Source: Verrucomicrobiota bacterium (lineage in GTDB: Bacteria > Verrucomicrobiota > Verrucomicrobiia > Limisphaerales > JADJPG01). From it: 64,000 nucleotides of DNA. Positions 9,201 through 16,992 of the stretch are shown piece after piece. A program made the position numbers and the translations under genes. The DNA lies in contig JADJPG010000103.1 in the NCBI GenBank assembly GCA_016713365.1, positions 1 to 64,000 on the forward strand, written 5' to 3'. The notes beneath the pieces were generated by a model that was not told the origin of the DNA, did not search any database, and saw only the letters and a program-made list of their open reading frames with translations. Every line of letters begins with the position of its first letter. Positions within the stretch are counted from its first letter, which is position 1.

Positions 9201-10041
9201 CGACGAAGGCCCGGCTCGCATTCAAACGCTCACGCCCGAGGAAATGGCAGCGTCCGGAGCGTCGACCGACTGGGCGAGTGTGTCGGATCAAGTCGTGGCG
9301 TTGCAGAAGCGCATCGACGAGATGGGGCCCGTGAACCTCGTGGCGATCGAAGAATACGAGGAAACCGAGCAGCGCCACACCTTCCTGACGCAACAACACG
9401 AAGATCTGGTGCAGGCCAAGGCGCAGTTGCTCGAAGTGTTGAACAAGATCAACACCCAGACGAAGGAGATGTTCACGGAGACGTTTAACAAGATCCGCGA
9501 CAACTTCCGGCTGATGTTCACGGAGATTTTCGGCGGCGGCAAAGCCGACCTCATTCTCAGCGACGAAGGCGACGTGCTCGAGAGCGGCATCGACATCGTC
9601 GCGCGTCCTCCCGGGAAGCAGTTGCAGAGCATCACGCTCCTTTCAGGTGGCGAGCAGACCATGACCGCCGTGGCGTTGTTGTTCTCAATTTACCAGGTGA
9701 AACCCTCGCCGTTCTGCGTGCTGGACGAATTAGATGCGCCGCTCGACGAGTCGAACATCAACCGCTTCATCCGCGTGCTGCAACGGTTCATCGCGCAGTC
9801 GCAGTTCATCATCATCACGCACAACAAGCGCACCATCGGCATGGCCGACGTGCTCTACGGCGTGACGATGGAGGAGCACGGCGTGAGCCGGATTGTGAGC
9901 GTGAAGTTCCACAAGGCCGACGAGCAAGTCACAGATCACGCGGCAAAACCGTTGGTGCCGCCTGCGGCAAATCCCGTCGACGGGGAAGAAGACAAGCTTC
10001 AGTCGAAAACCGACACAATGGAAGTTGTGATGGCGAAGTAG
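6274..10041 (+). CDS. smc: Chromosome partition protein SMC (two compensating frameshifts)
   Basis: The joined gene encodes about 1255 residues, normal for SMC. It starts MYLKNLTVLGFKSFA, with Walker A GPNGCGKSN at residues 31-39, a long Gln/Glu-rich coiled coil, the hinge (around QSLIGGLLGRMMIVPD), a second coiled coil, then the signature LLSGGEQTMTA and Walker B FCVLDELDAPLDESN. It forms the condensin-like ring that organises and segregates chromosomes. The frame shifts by +1 near 7049 (an extra G in AACGGAAATT restores RNEIET) and back near 8053 (a missing T restores STLQERLK). The sequence between is excellent coiled coil, so both are local single-base indels, most likely errors because the gene is normally important. 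The TTG at 6265 is an inferior start. Confidence 0.93.
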
Positions 10042-10301
10042 CGCGACTTTTCCCCATCCGCATCCGAATCGAGTTCGAACGAAGCATTCCGTTCGGCAAA
10101 CTTCGCAGCGCAATAGTGGGTCGGCGGCAGATCGTGCCGATGAATCTGCTGCGTTGACGCTCGAATTCCCTCCTTGCGTCCTCATCATGCCGGCGCCCCA
10201 CCGAATTCTGTAATGCGCCAGCAATTGAGTCTTCAAGATCCCGAGGTTCACGGTCGATGTCTCAACTAAGTCCATTAACCGGGACTTCGTTTACATCTGC
10301 C

Positions 10302-11346
10302 ATGAATGCTCTGAGAAACTTTGCAGTGATCGCGATGGTCGGCGTGTCGTTGACCGCGCCACTGCTGAATAACTTGCACGCCGCGGAGAAGTCCGACCCG
10401 GCGATGCGAATGCTTCGCGACGCTTCCCTCATGCTCCTGAAGGAGGGCAACAATCGTTTCTCAGCGGGCAAGCCGCAGTATCCACACCAAGATGCAACGC
10501 GTCGCACGGAGGTCGCCAAAGGTCAGGAACCGTTTGCCACGGTTCTGGCGTGTTCGGACAGCCGATCCGGTGGAACTGATCTTCGACCGCGGTGTCGGCG
10601 ACATCTTCGTGGTGCGCGTCGCCGGAAACATCGCAGGATCGAGCGAGCTCGCGACGATCGAATACGGCGTTGGACACTTGAACACGCCGTTGCTCGTCGT
10701 CATGGGACACACCAAGTGCGGAGCAGTGACCGCCGTGGCGAAGGGCGCGGAACTGCACGGTCACTTGCACGTGTTGGCGGAAAAGATTAAGCCCGCCGTG
10801 GAGAAGGCGAAGGCGGGAACGCCCGAGGCTGATGAGCTTGTGCCAAAGTCGATCCAAGCAAATGTCTGGCAGGCCATTGAAGATATCATCAAGGAGAGCG
10901 GCGAAGTTCGTGAGAAACTGGCCGTCGGAAAGCTTTCGATTCTTGGAGCCGTTTACGACCTCGAAAGCGGTAAGGTCACATGGCTCGGTCAGCATCCCGC
11001 TGAAGATTCAATCGTCGCGCTGGCGTCCCAGGCGGAAACCGACACTGCCTTGCGGGCAAAGTCAGAGCCAGCTCACGGAAAAGAAAACTCCCACGCGGCA
11101 ACGTCTCCCAAGAAAGAAACAGCAGATCACCACGGAGTCCCGGCGCCAACGCCGACAAAAGCCATCGACACTCACGCGGTCCACGAGGCTCAGGGGACAC
11201 CGACAAAGGCGACTCCTCCAGTTCAAACCCGTCGTCCGCCACCGAAGACGCCGCCTCCGGCTGAACCGCATCCAGACTCGCACAGCGAGACTCCAGCTCC
11301 CGCCAAAAAGGCACCCAAACCAGTCAGCCCCGCCGATCACCATTGA
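10302..11346 (+). CDS. Exported beta-carbonic anhydrase with Pro/His-rich tail (frameshifted)
   Basis: The first frame gives a signal-like N-terminus (MNALRNFAVIAMVGVSLTAP...LHAAEK) and reaches the zinc-ligand motif ACSDSR. The second frame (from about 10567) continues PVELIFDRGVGDIFVVRVAGN, then HTKCGA with the His and Cys ligands. Beta-carbonic anhydrases hydrate CO2 to bicarbonate with a Cys-Asp-His-Cys zinc site. The break is at CGATCCGGTG. Two missing bases between Arg and Pro would restore the usual SDSRxPVEL. After the enzyme domain (to about 11040) the last hundred residues are low-complexity Pro, Ala, Thr and His, which is unusual for the family and possibly a periplasmic or wall-facing linker. 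Confidence 0.85.
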
Positions 11347-11381
11347 GAGACGGAGCCGAAAGCGATGAGCCCGCGCGAAGC

Positions 11382-12512
11382 CTAGCCGCGCATTGATTCC
11401 GGATCGATGCCCATCGACTGACACCAAGCGCGGTAAGCAAACGGCGAGATCTCGCTCGGTTTGATCTCACTGCGCCCGCCCCAGAAGACATTCGTATAGA
11501 GGAGATCGATCCCGCAGGATTTGAGGTGGGCATCAATCGCCGCCTTGTGGGCGAGGACGAGCTGTTTATCGGTGCCGTGAGCAACGCCCATGATGTTCAC
11601 GTTGCGAAATTCTGGTCCACCTTCGCGCCAGTAGGCATGGGTCATGATGTGATGACGCCCAACCTCGGCGCCGGCTTCCAGCTCCCGTCCCGGCGGAACG
11701 GCCCAGTGAAAGAGCGCGTTGAACCGGGTGACACGCTCACCGTCGCTGTGAGGCTTAACATGCTCGAGAAAAGTCGAAAACCGGCCGATGATTTTTCGTC
11801 GATCGAAATCCTCCGCTACTTCGAAGAAGGTCTGCAGCGGGACACCCGCTTCACGCGCCCGAGCTTCCCAGATGTTGGGAACCAACTCTTCGAGTTCGAA
11901 TTCCCGCTTTACCGCCTCCAAAATCCGCCACTCCAAATCATTCAACGTGGTAGTGGTGACCTCGGTCACCTCAGCCGGAACGTCCGCTTTGCTCCCGGGT
12001 TCCATACCGCGACGACGAATATGACCAACGCCGAGAGCAAACAAACGTTTGGCAGGCAGCAGAACAAACTTCTCCGCACCGGTCTTGGTCGAAAGAAACT
12101 CACAGTGACGGACGAGCGAATAGCCTTGGGGTACTTTGAGTGTTGTCCAAAGTTTATAGGTGGAACCTTGGGTCGCAGCGTCCGTAGACCGGGTGACTAC
12201 ATGACCACTGAACGGATCCTGCTGAAACATCCAATCGAACGCCGCGTTCAATTTTGAGTCCGGCACCTGCCACGCGACGAGGGCACCTTGCGCGAGATTG
12301 GTGGCCAACAACGTCTGGCGGACGCGCCGGATGTTCCCGGCGCGCAGCATCGCTTGAATGCGTTCAATCACCACCGGAAGCTCCACCCCCGACAACCGGG
12401 CAATCTCACCCAGAGGATCGCGTTGGAAACCTTGGATGCGATCTTCGGACACTTCGAGAATCCGCGCATTAATCGGATCTGTGAACTCAACCGGAATAGT
12501 TATCGAACTCAT
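11382..12512 (-). CDS. Two-unit Lrp/AsnC-like protein resembling fused siroheme decarboxylase AhbA-AhbB
   Basis: The 376 residues contain two copies of a winged helix plus ferredoxin-like unit. Unit 1 has PLGEIARLSG, IRRVRQT, then GHVVTRSTD and YKLWTTLKV. Unit 2 has LNDLEWRILEAV, KKIIGRFST-like text (RRKIIGRFST), then MTHAYWREG and NIMGVAHG. Both keep a His-x3-Arg pair (HVVTR, HAYWR), a pattern seen in NirDLGH/AhbAB siroheme decarboxylases, which make heme or heme d1 precursors. A regulator of the Lrp group is the alternative. No heme gene is nearby. It diverges from the dksA-like gene across about 220 bases. The ATG at 12512 gives the complete first unit. Confidence 0.55.
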   Translation of the reverse strand: MSSITIPVEFTDPINARILEVSEDRIQGFQRDPLGEIARLSGVELPVVIERIQAMLRAGNIRRVRQTLLATNLAQGALVAWQVPDSKLNAAFDWMFQQDPFSGHVVTRSTDAATQGSTYKLWTTLKVPQGYSLVRHCEFLSTKTGAEKFVLLPAKRLFALGVGHIRRRGMEPGSKADVPAEVTEVTTTTLNDLEWRILEAVKREFELEELVPNIWEARAREAGVPLQTFFEVAEDFDRRKIIGRFSTFLEHVKPHSDGERVTRFNALFHWAVPPGRELEAGAEVGRHHIMTHAYWREGGPEFRNVNIMGVAHGTDKQLVLAHKAAIDAHLKSCGIDLLYTNVFWGGRSEIKPSEISPFAYRAWCQSMGIDPESMRG

Positions 12513-12734
12513 ATGATGGAGTTCAGGTTATCAACTGTCATTTTGAGAGCGAACCCATTTTTGCCACAATGCACGCCATCATTGGCAGGCATGCGTTCGC
12601 CAACCGAAGTTTTCCTAAAATTTTTGTGGCATATTTGAAGTCGTTTGGTACATTCGCGCACTCTCGATTGGGCCTCCCGGAGTGGAATACCAACAGCGAG
12701 AGCAGTTTTTGACGAAAAGCGATCACGATTTACT

Positions 12735-13343
12735 GTGAGCACCAGCAAGAAACCTGTAAAAAAAGCGGCGGCGACCAGCCCGACGAAGGGCAAGCCACGC
12801 GCCGGAGCAACGACGGCTTCCATTCTTGGGAGCTACTCGCAAAAGCCTGGCAAGGTCACTACCGCGGTGAGCAATCGCAATCTCAAGATTAAGCCGGAGT
12901 GGGCCAAGTATTATGAAAACCTTCTGGAGCTCCGGGAGCGGTTGCTCCACCAGATGAACGGTCTCACGAAGGAATCCGCCGAGGAAATGGCGAGCTACAG
13001 CTTGCATATGGCCGATTCTGGCACCGATAATTTCGACCGCGACTTCGCGCTCAGCCTCCTGTCTTCCGATCAAGATGCCGTTTATGAAATCGAGGAAGCC
13101 CTCAAACGGATCGAGAAAGATACATACGGTGTTTGTGAACTGACCAACAAACCCATTCCCCGAGCGCGTTTGGACGCCATCCCGTGGACCCGGTTCACAG
13201 TCGAAGCTCAGGCTCAATTGGAACGCGAAGGCGCCCTCCGCCAAAAACGCCTCGGCGCTCTTGGATCTGTGGACAGCGCAGGCGCAATTGAGGTTGACGA
13301 CGACGAAGACGCTGACGAGAAGCCCACGAAGGAAAAAGAGTAA
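12735..13343 (+). CDS. DksA/TraR-like protein with lost zinc finger
   Basis: From a GTG at 12735 the product is about 202 residues. It has a Lys/Ala-rich basic N-terminus, a helical coiled coil (KYYENLLELRERLLHQMNGL), and the DksA-like pair FDRDFALSLLSSDQDAVYEIEEALKRI followed by the finger region YGVCELTNKPIPRARLDAIPW. DksA-type proteins bind the RNA-polymerase secondary channel and act with ppGpp. Only the first of the four finger cysteines remains, so zinc cannot be bound as usual. The tail is acidic (EVDDDEDADEKP). Three bases separate it from rpmG, so it heads a ribosomal-protein operon. A longer start at 12645 is possible but reads into poorly conserved sequence. Confidence 0.8.
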   Translation: MSTSKKPVKKAAATSPTKGKPRAGATTASILGSYSQKPGKVTTAVSNRNLKIKPEWAKYYENLLELRERLLHQMNGLTKESAEEMASYSLHMADSGTDNFDRDFALSLLSSDQDAVYEIEEALKRIEKDTYGVCELTNKPIPRARLDAIPWTRFTVEAQAQLEREGALRQKRLGALGSVDSAGAIEVDDDEDADEKPTKEKE

Positions 13344-13346
13344 GTT

Positions 13347-13514
13347 ATGCCCAGAGAAATCATCACTATTGAATGCACCGAGGCGCGCAAGGAAGGAAAG
13401 TCGCCCTCGCGCTACACCACCACGCGCAACAAGAAGCTTCAGACGGAGAAGCTCGAAATTAAGAAATACAATCCCTTCCTCCGCCGTCACACTGTTCATC
13501 GCGAAATCAAGTAA
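13347..13514 (+). CDS. rpmG: Ribosomal protein bL33
   Basis: A 55-residue ORF reads MPREIITIECTEARKEGKSP at its start and ends KYNPFLRRHTVHREIK, the bL33 pattern with YTTTRNKK in the middle. It is a component of the large ribosomal subunit. Only one Cys is present, so this is the zinc-free (C-minus) type. It starts three bases after the dksA-like stop and ends six bases before rpsR. Confidence 0.95.
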   Translation: MPREIITIECTEARKEGKSPSRYTTTRNKKLQTEKLEIKKYNPFLRRHTVHREIK

Positions 13515-13519
13515 AGCAT

Positions 13520-13783
13520 ATGCCTCGTAAGACGCACACCGACAAACGGGATGGCAAAGGCCGCGGCCGCTCAGGCGGCATGGAAAAACGCACTCCTCGC
13601 CCCAAGCCCAAGATCGATTTCACCATCGACTCGATGGACTACAAGAACACGGCCCTGCTCAAGCAGTTCACCACCGACAACGGCCGCATTCTTCCGCGCA
13701 AGTACACGGGCTTGCCGGCTCACTATCAGCGCCGGCTGAATCGCATGATCAAGCGCGCCCGCCAGATGCTGCTGATCAAGTAG
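13520..13783 (+). CDS. rpsR: Ribosomal protein bS18
   Basis: The 87 residues have a basic N-terminal extension and then the bS18 core: IDFTIDSMDYKNTALLKQF, a stretch GRILPRKYTGLPAHYQRRL, and a basic end. It is a small-subunit protein that pairs with bS6. It is the last gene of the dksA-like/rpmG/rpsR unit and is followed by a strong terminator. Confidence 0.96.
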   Translation: MPRKTHTDKRDGKGRGRSGGMEKRTPRPKPKIDFTIDSMDYKNTALLKQFTTDNGRILPRKYTGLPAHYQRRLNRMIKRARQMLLIK

Positions 13784-13807
13784 TCTCCACCCGCAAATTT
13801 TAATGAT

Positions 13808-13841
13808 ATCCCGCGGCTCGCAAGGCTGCGGGATTTTTTTG
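13808..13841 (+). terminator. Rho-independent terminator after rpsR
   Basis: ATCCCGC and GCGGGAT form a stem around GGCTCGCAAGGCT, followed by seven T. It closes the ribosomal-protein operon. Confidence 0.9.
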
Positions 13842-13920
13842 TCGCCTGCATCGTCTCAGTTATTGAACTGACAACCGGCCATACGCCACTACCCTACTTG
13901 CAATGCACGAGCACGCGACC

Positions 13921-14826
13921 ATGTCCACCCCACTGCTCATCGGGATTTACAGCGCCTTCATTATTCTGGCGTCAATTGCCGGCGGCTGGCTCCCTCTCGC
14001 TGCGAAATTGACCCATACGAGGTTGCAGGTAGCGATCTCCTTCGTCGCCGGGTTGATGCTTGGCGTAGGCCTGCTCCACATGCTGCCGCACTCATGGCAC
14101 GAATTTAAGTCCATCGATCGGGTCGCAACTTGGATGGTGGTGGGATTCCTTGTGATGTTTTTTGCCCAGCGCTTCTTCCACTTTCATCATCACGATATTC
14201 CGGATGACGCGGCCGAGCACGACCATTTCTCCCACGCCAATCACGAGCATTGCGAGCATTCGCTGGCCAAGCAGTCGGCCAGCGGACTTTCCTGGGTTGG
14301 CGCCGCGGCTGGCATGACGTTGCATTCACTCTTGGACGGCCTTGCTCTGGCCGCCAGTGTCCATGCTGAAGCCGACAGCCACGAAGGAATCGCCCGCGGC
14401 CTCGGAGCGTTTCTCGTCATCCTTCTCCACAAGCCATTCGATGCGATGGCCATCAGCACCTTGATGGCAGCCGGGGGCAAATCCCGCTATTCATGTCACA
14501 TCGTGAACGGCCTGTTCGCCCTCGCAATTCCGTGCGGCGTGATGCTGTTCTTTGCCGGTATTGGCGAGTCGCAAGCCCAGGCCAATGCCATACTCGGTGC
14601 CACGCTTGCCTTCACGGCAGGAACCTTCCTTTGTATTTCAACGAGCGATCTGCTCCCGGAAATCCAGTTCCACTCGCACGACCGGATTAAGTTATCCTTC
14701 TCCCTTCTGGCTGGCCTTGGGCTGGCAATACTCATCGGCCAGTTTGAGACGTCCGGCCACGATCATTCCCACGGGGAGGAGAGCCCAGCCAAGCCCAACA
14801 TCGAAGCTCACGACCACGAGCATTGA
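13921..14826 (+). CDS. ZIP-family divalent metal transporter
   Basis: The protein has about eight hydrophobic segments. The ZIP metal-site helices are MTLHSLLDGLALAASVH (HSxxDG) and ILLHKPFDAMAIS (HKxxDAxA). Between transmembrane segments 3 and 4 lies a His-rich loop (FHFHHHDIP, HDHFSHANHEHCEH), and the C-terminus is His-rich again (SGHDHSHGEE, HDHEH). ZIP proteins import zinc, iron or manganese into the cytoplasm; the His clusters suggest zinc. The ATG at 13921 is preferred, while 13903 would add MHEHAT. It stands alone between terminators, and no Zur-like site was recognised. Confidence 0.88.
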   Translation: MSTPLLIGIYSAFIILASIAGGWLPLAAKLTHTRLQVAISFVAGLMLGVGLLHMLPHSWHEFKSIDRVATWMVVGFLVMFFAQRFFHFHHHDIPDDAAEHDHFSHANHEHCEHSLAKQSASGLSWVGAAAGMTLHSLLDGLALAASVHAEADSHEGIARGLGAFLVILLHKPFDAMAISTLMAAGGKSRYSCHIVNGLFALAIPCGVMLFFAGIGESQAQANAILGATLAFTAGTFLCISTSDLLPEIQFHSHDRIKLSFSLLAGLGLAILIGQFETSGHDHSHGEESPAKPNIEAHDHEH

Positions 14827-14848
14827 TCCGCGAAGCGGCCTGAAAACG

Positions 14849-14875
14849 AAAAGGCCACGCTTTCGCGTGGCCTTT
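14849..14875. terminator. Bidirectional terminator between convergent genes
   Basis: AAAAGGCCACGC and GCGTGGCCTTT form an 11-base stem with a TTTC loop. The A-run on the left and the T-run on the right let it act on both the ZIP gene (plus) and the small basic protein (minus). Confidence 0.75.
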
Positions 14876-14897
14876 GAAAGACGGTTGTTGGAATGAA

Positions 14898-15062
14898 TCA
14901 GGCAGTATCGCCCTCCGACCAATCGCTAAGTTTCAGATACTCTTTAATCTTGCGGCGTTCATAGCGGTGTTTTTGGGCCTTCACCGGGCGATCATCTGCC
15001 TTTCGGAAGGAATGTTTGGGGTTGCGAATGATTTCACTGATGGGGTCAATGAGTTTGCTCAT
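14898..15062 (-). CDS. Small basic protein, unknown
   Basis: The 54-residue ORF starts MSKLIDPISEIIRNP and ends SDWSEGDTA, with a strongly basic middle (RPVKAQKHRYERRKIKEYLK). An AAGG stretch lies about a dozen bases before the ATG at 15062. Its length, charge and W-x-EGD ending recall the small basic proteins of the Planctomycetes-Verrucomicrobia-Chlamydiae group, but the match is too weak to name. It could bind RNA or ribosomes. The ORF can be extended to 15134, but the extension lacks such character. The 250 bases upstream of it (15063-15314) hold no other gene. Confidence 0.55.
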   Translation of the reverse strand: MSKLIDPISEIIRNPKHSFRKADDRPVKAQKHRYERRKIKEYLKLSDWSEGDTA

Positions 15063-15314
15063 ATCAAGGATACCTTTCGTCGCATAAGCAGAAAGCTGGT
15101 GGGATGCCAAGGTGAGGCTTAGGACAAACCGCAAATAATACAGCAGTCATTTCCACCATGTTAGAGCTCATGGTCCAAATTAGACCGGCTTCCCAGAACC
15201 GAAGTTCAATCAAATCTTTGGAACTTTTTGACCGGGCTGGCACAAAAAAGCCACATATCGCCCCCGGCAATTGGCCTCCCATTGCCTCCACTCAGCCATC
15301 TTCGGCCTCAATGT

Positions 15315-16133
15315 TTACTTGATTGATGGAAGTATTAGGACGGCAGCGCTCGACTGGCGTGTCCCGTTTTCCCGCTCCGAACGCAAATACACAGCCTTGC
15401 CGTGAGGCACAAACATCGAGACAGCCATCGTCAAATTGGTGTCGTGAGCGAATACTGGCGACTCCTTCAAAACTCCATCGTTTGAATTAGTCTCTATCCC
15501 CCATGAGACAAACGCCGCACGAATCTCGATTCCTTCGCCCCTTGGACGGACAGCATACGTCGCAGAGGTACCGGCAGGAACTGGTGAACCTGCAGTGACG
15601 GTTCCGCTGCTGCTGGTTATCGTGGCGACCACTCCCGCCCCTAAACTCACCCACCCAACCCGGGACGCCACTCCGGATTGCTGCTTGAAACGGGCCTTCA
15701 AATCCTTCGCGTCATCCAAATCCATTGTCCACGCCGACACCCCATTACTCGCCACCAGCGCCGGTCCGAACATCACGGTCGGGTCAGCAACCTCAGCATC
15801 CGGGCTGAGCTGAAAGAATGTATGTTCCACTTCCACCGATCTTGGTTTCCCGAACACTGCATAGGGCAGATTCCAAAGCCAGCCCCAGCGCGCAGGAATC
15901 AACCGATCCAATGCCGGTGCGGACATCGCTTGAATGGCGTGGTCCGAGGGCAGAACAATCACGGAGGCTTCGGATTTGCCACGTTCCCGAAAGTGCCATC
16001 CAAGGATGGAAGCCGCCAAGAGCACGGCCGCCGCCACCCAATACAGCCTGCGCCGCGACGAGCGGCCAACTGCCGGCGATGGCGTCGTTGTTTCGGTTAC
16101 AATCACAGGACGATCAAACTCCTCGTCTCCCAC
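15315..16133 (-). CDS. Single-pass membrane protein, unknown
   Basis: The 272 residues start with about 30 polar cytoplasmic residues, then one membrane segment (YWVAAAVLLAASILGW), then an extracytoplasmic domain rich in Val, Ser and Thr. There are no recognised catalytic motifs. It begins 24 bases after the stop of the Cys-cluster protein gene on the same strand, so the two form an operon, with this protein as a possible membrane partner. Confidence 0.6.
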   Translation of the reverse strand: MGDEEFDRPVIVTETTTPSPAVGRSSRRRLYWVAAAVLLAASILGWHFRERGKSEASVIVLPSDHAIQAMSAPALDRLIPARWGWLWNLPYAVFGKPRSVEVEHTFFQLSPDAEVADPTVMFGPALVASNGVSAWTMDLDDAKDLKARFKQQSGVASRVGWVSLGAGVVATITSSSGTVTAGSPVPAGTSATYAVRPRGEGIEIRAAFVSWGIETNSNDGVLKESPVFAHDTNLTMAVSMFVPHGKAVYLRSERENGTRQSSAAVLILPSIK

Positions 16134-16157
16134 AAAGCTCTTCCGCCCAGCTTCTGT

Positions 16158-16937
16158 TCACGAAGCCGTGTCAAAACCCGGCCTCACGAATCGTCGCGCA
16201 ACCGGAAATTCCCTCTCTGTCGCCCGACGCAGGCGATCCAAATGCACCAACATCGTCAAAATGCTGTCCGTCTTGTCCGGAAAAAACTCCTTCATTCGCA
16301 ACCACGCCGCGATGGACCGATCCATTCCGATCAACGTGACCTTCGCCGAGCCATCAGAATCCTTCGGCTGTTCGCTCCTCGCTTCAAACGCCTTGTCCGC
16401 ATCCAGCGCGCGCATCAGCTTCACGTAGATCTGGGGCTGATACCAGCGGATGATCTCCACCACATCAGTGATTCCAATGACCTCCTCCTTTACTCGTTCC
16501 ACACCCAACTGAGCCTGCGCGAGTATCTCCTCTTCCTTTGCCCGCAAGTCAGCCTGCCCCGTTCGAAACCAGTCATCCACCAACTGATCATAGGCGAACG
16601 CAGCCCTCGCCAGCGGATGGTTCTTCACCTCTTCGTGCCGCTGGTTCTGCTGGCGCCCCAACTCGGTGAGTTCGTGGGCTTCGAACTCAATCCCCTGCTC
16701 CTTCGCCATGTCCATCACCATCTCTTGCGTCATGGCGAGCGAGGACTCGAAGCGCCGCCAGAACTCGTCCGCGTTCTTCGGCGGACCGCCCTGCCGCTCA
16801 TCCTCCTCCAGCTCCATCGCAAACGTCATGCAACGATCAGTGAAAGCACACCGCTCGCACCAGCGGTCACAGTAGTTGTAAATCCCGGGAATGTAATTTG
16901 CATCTTGGGCCATGCGGCGGAAGTCATCTTTCTTCAT
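16158..16937 (-). CDS. Cys-cluster protein, unknown (possible metal site)
   Basis: The 259-residue cytoplasmic protein begins MKKDDFRRMAQDANYIPGIY and then has a tight cysteine set, C23-x3-C27-x2-C30-x5-C36 (CDRWCERCAFTDRC), which could hold zinc or an iron-sulfur cluster. The rest is helical and charged, with no transmembrane segment, and includes a segment VEIIRWYQPQIYVKLMRAL. Proteins with this YNYCDRWCERC opening occur as uncharacterised proteins in Bacteroidota and related phyla (from memory, unsearched). It is the first gene of a two-gene minus-strand operon with the membrane protein at 15315. Confidence 0.6.
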   Translation of the reverse strand: MKKDDFRRMAQDANYIPGIYNYCDRWCERCAFTDRCMTFAMELEEDERQGGPPKNADEFWRRFESSLAMTQEMVMDMAKEQGIEFEAHELTELGRQQNQRHEEVKNHPLARAAFAYDQLVDDWFRTGQADLRAKEEEILAQAQLGVERVKEEVIGITDVVEIIRWYQPQIYVKLMRALDADKAFEARSEQPKDSDGSAKVTLIGMDRSIAAWLRMKEFFPDKTDSILTMLVHLDRLRRATEREFPVARRFVRPGFDTAS

Positions 16938-16992
16938 GCGACGGTTCGAATTTAGTTCTGTTCATCCCGCAAAGGCAGTCTAAAAACGGCGC

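Noticed and set aside
7049..10567. Programmed frameshifting in smc and the carbonic anhydrase
   Set aside because: No slippery heptamer followed by a structure was seen. Similar single-base breaks in many other genes favour sequencing error.
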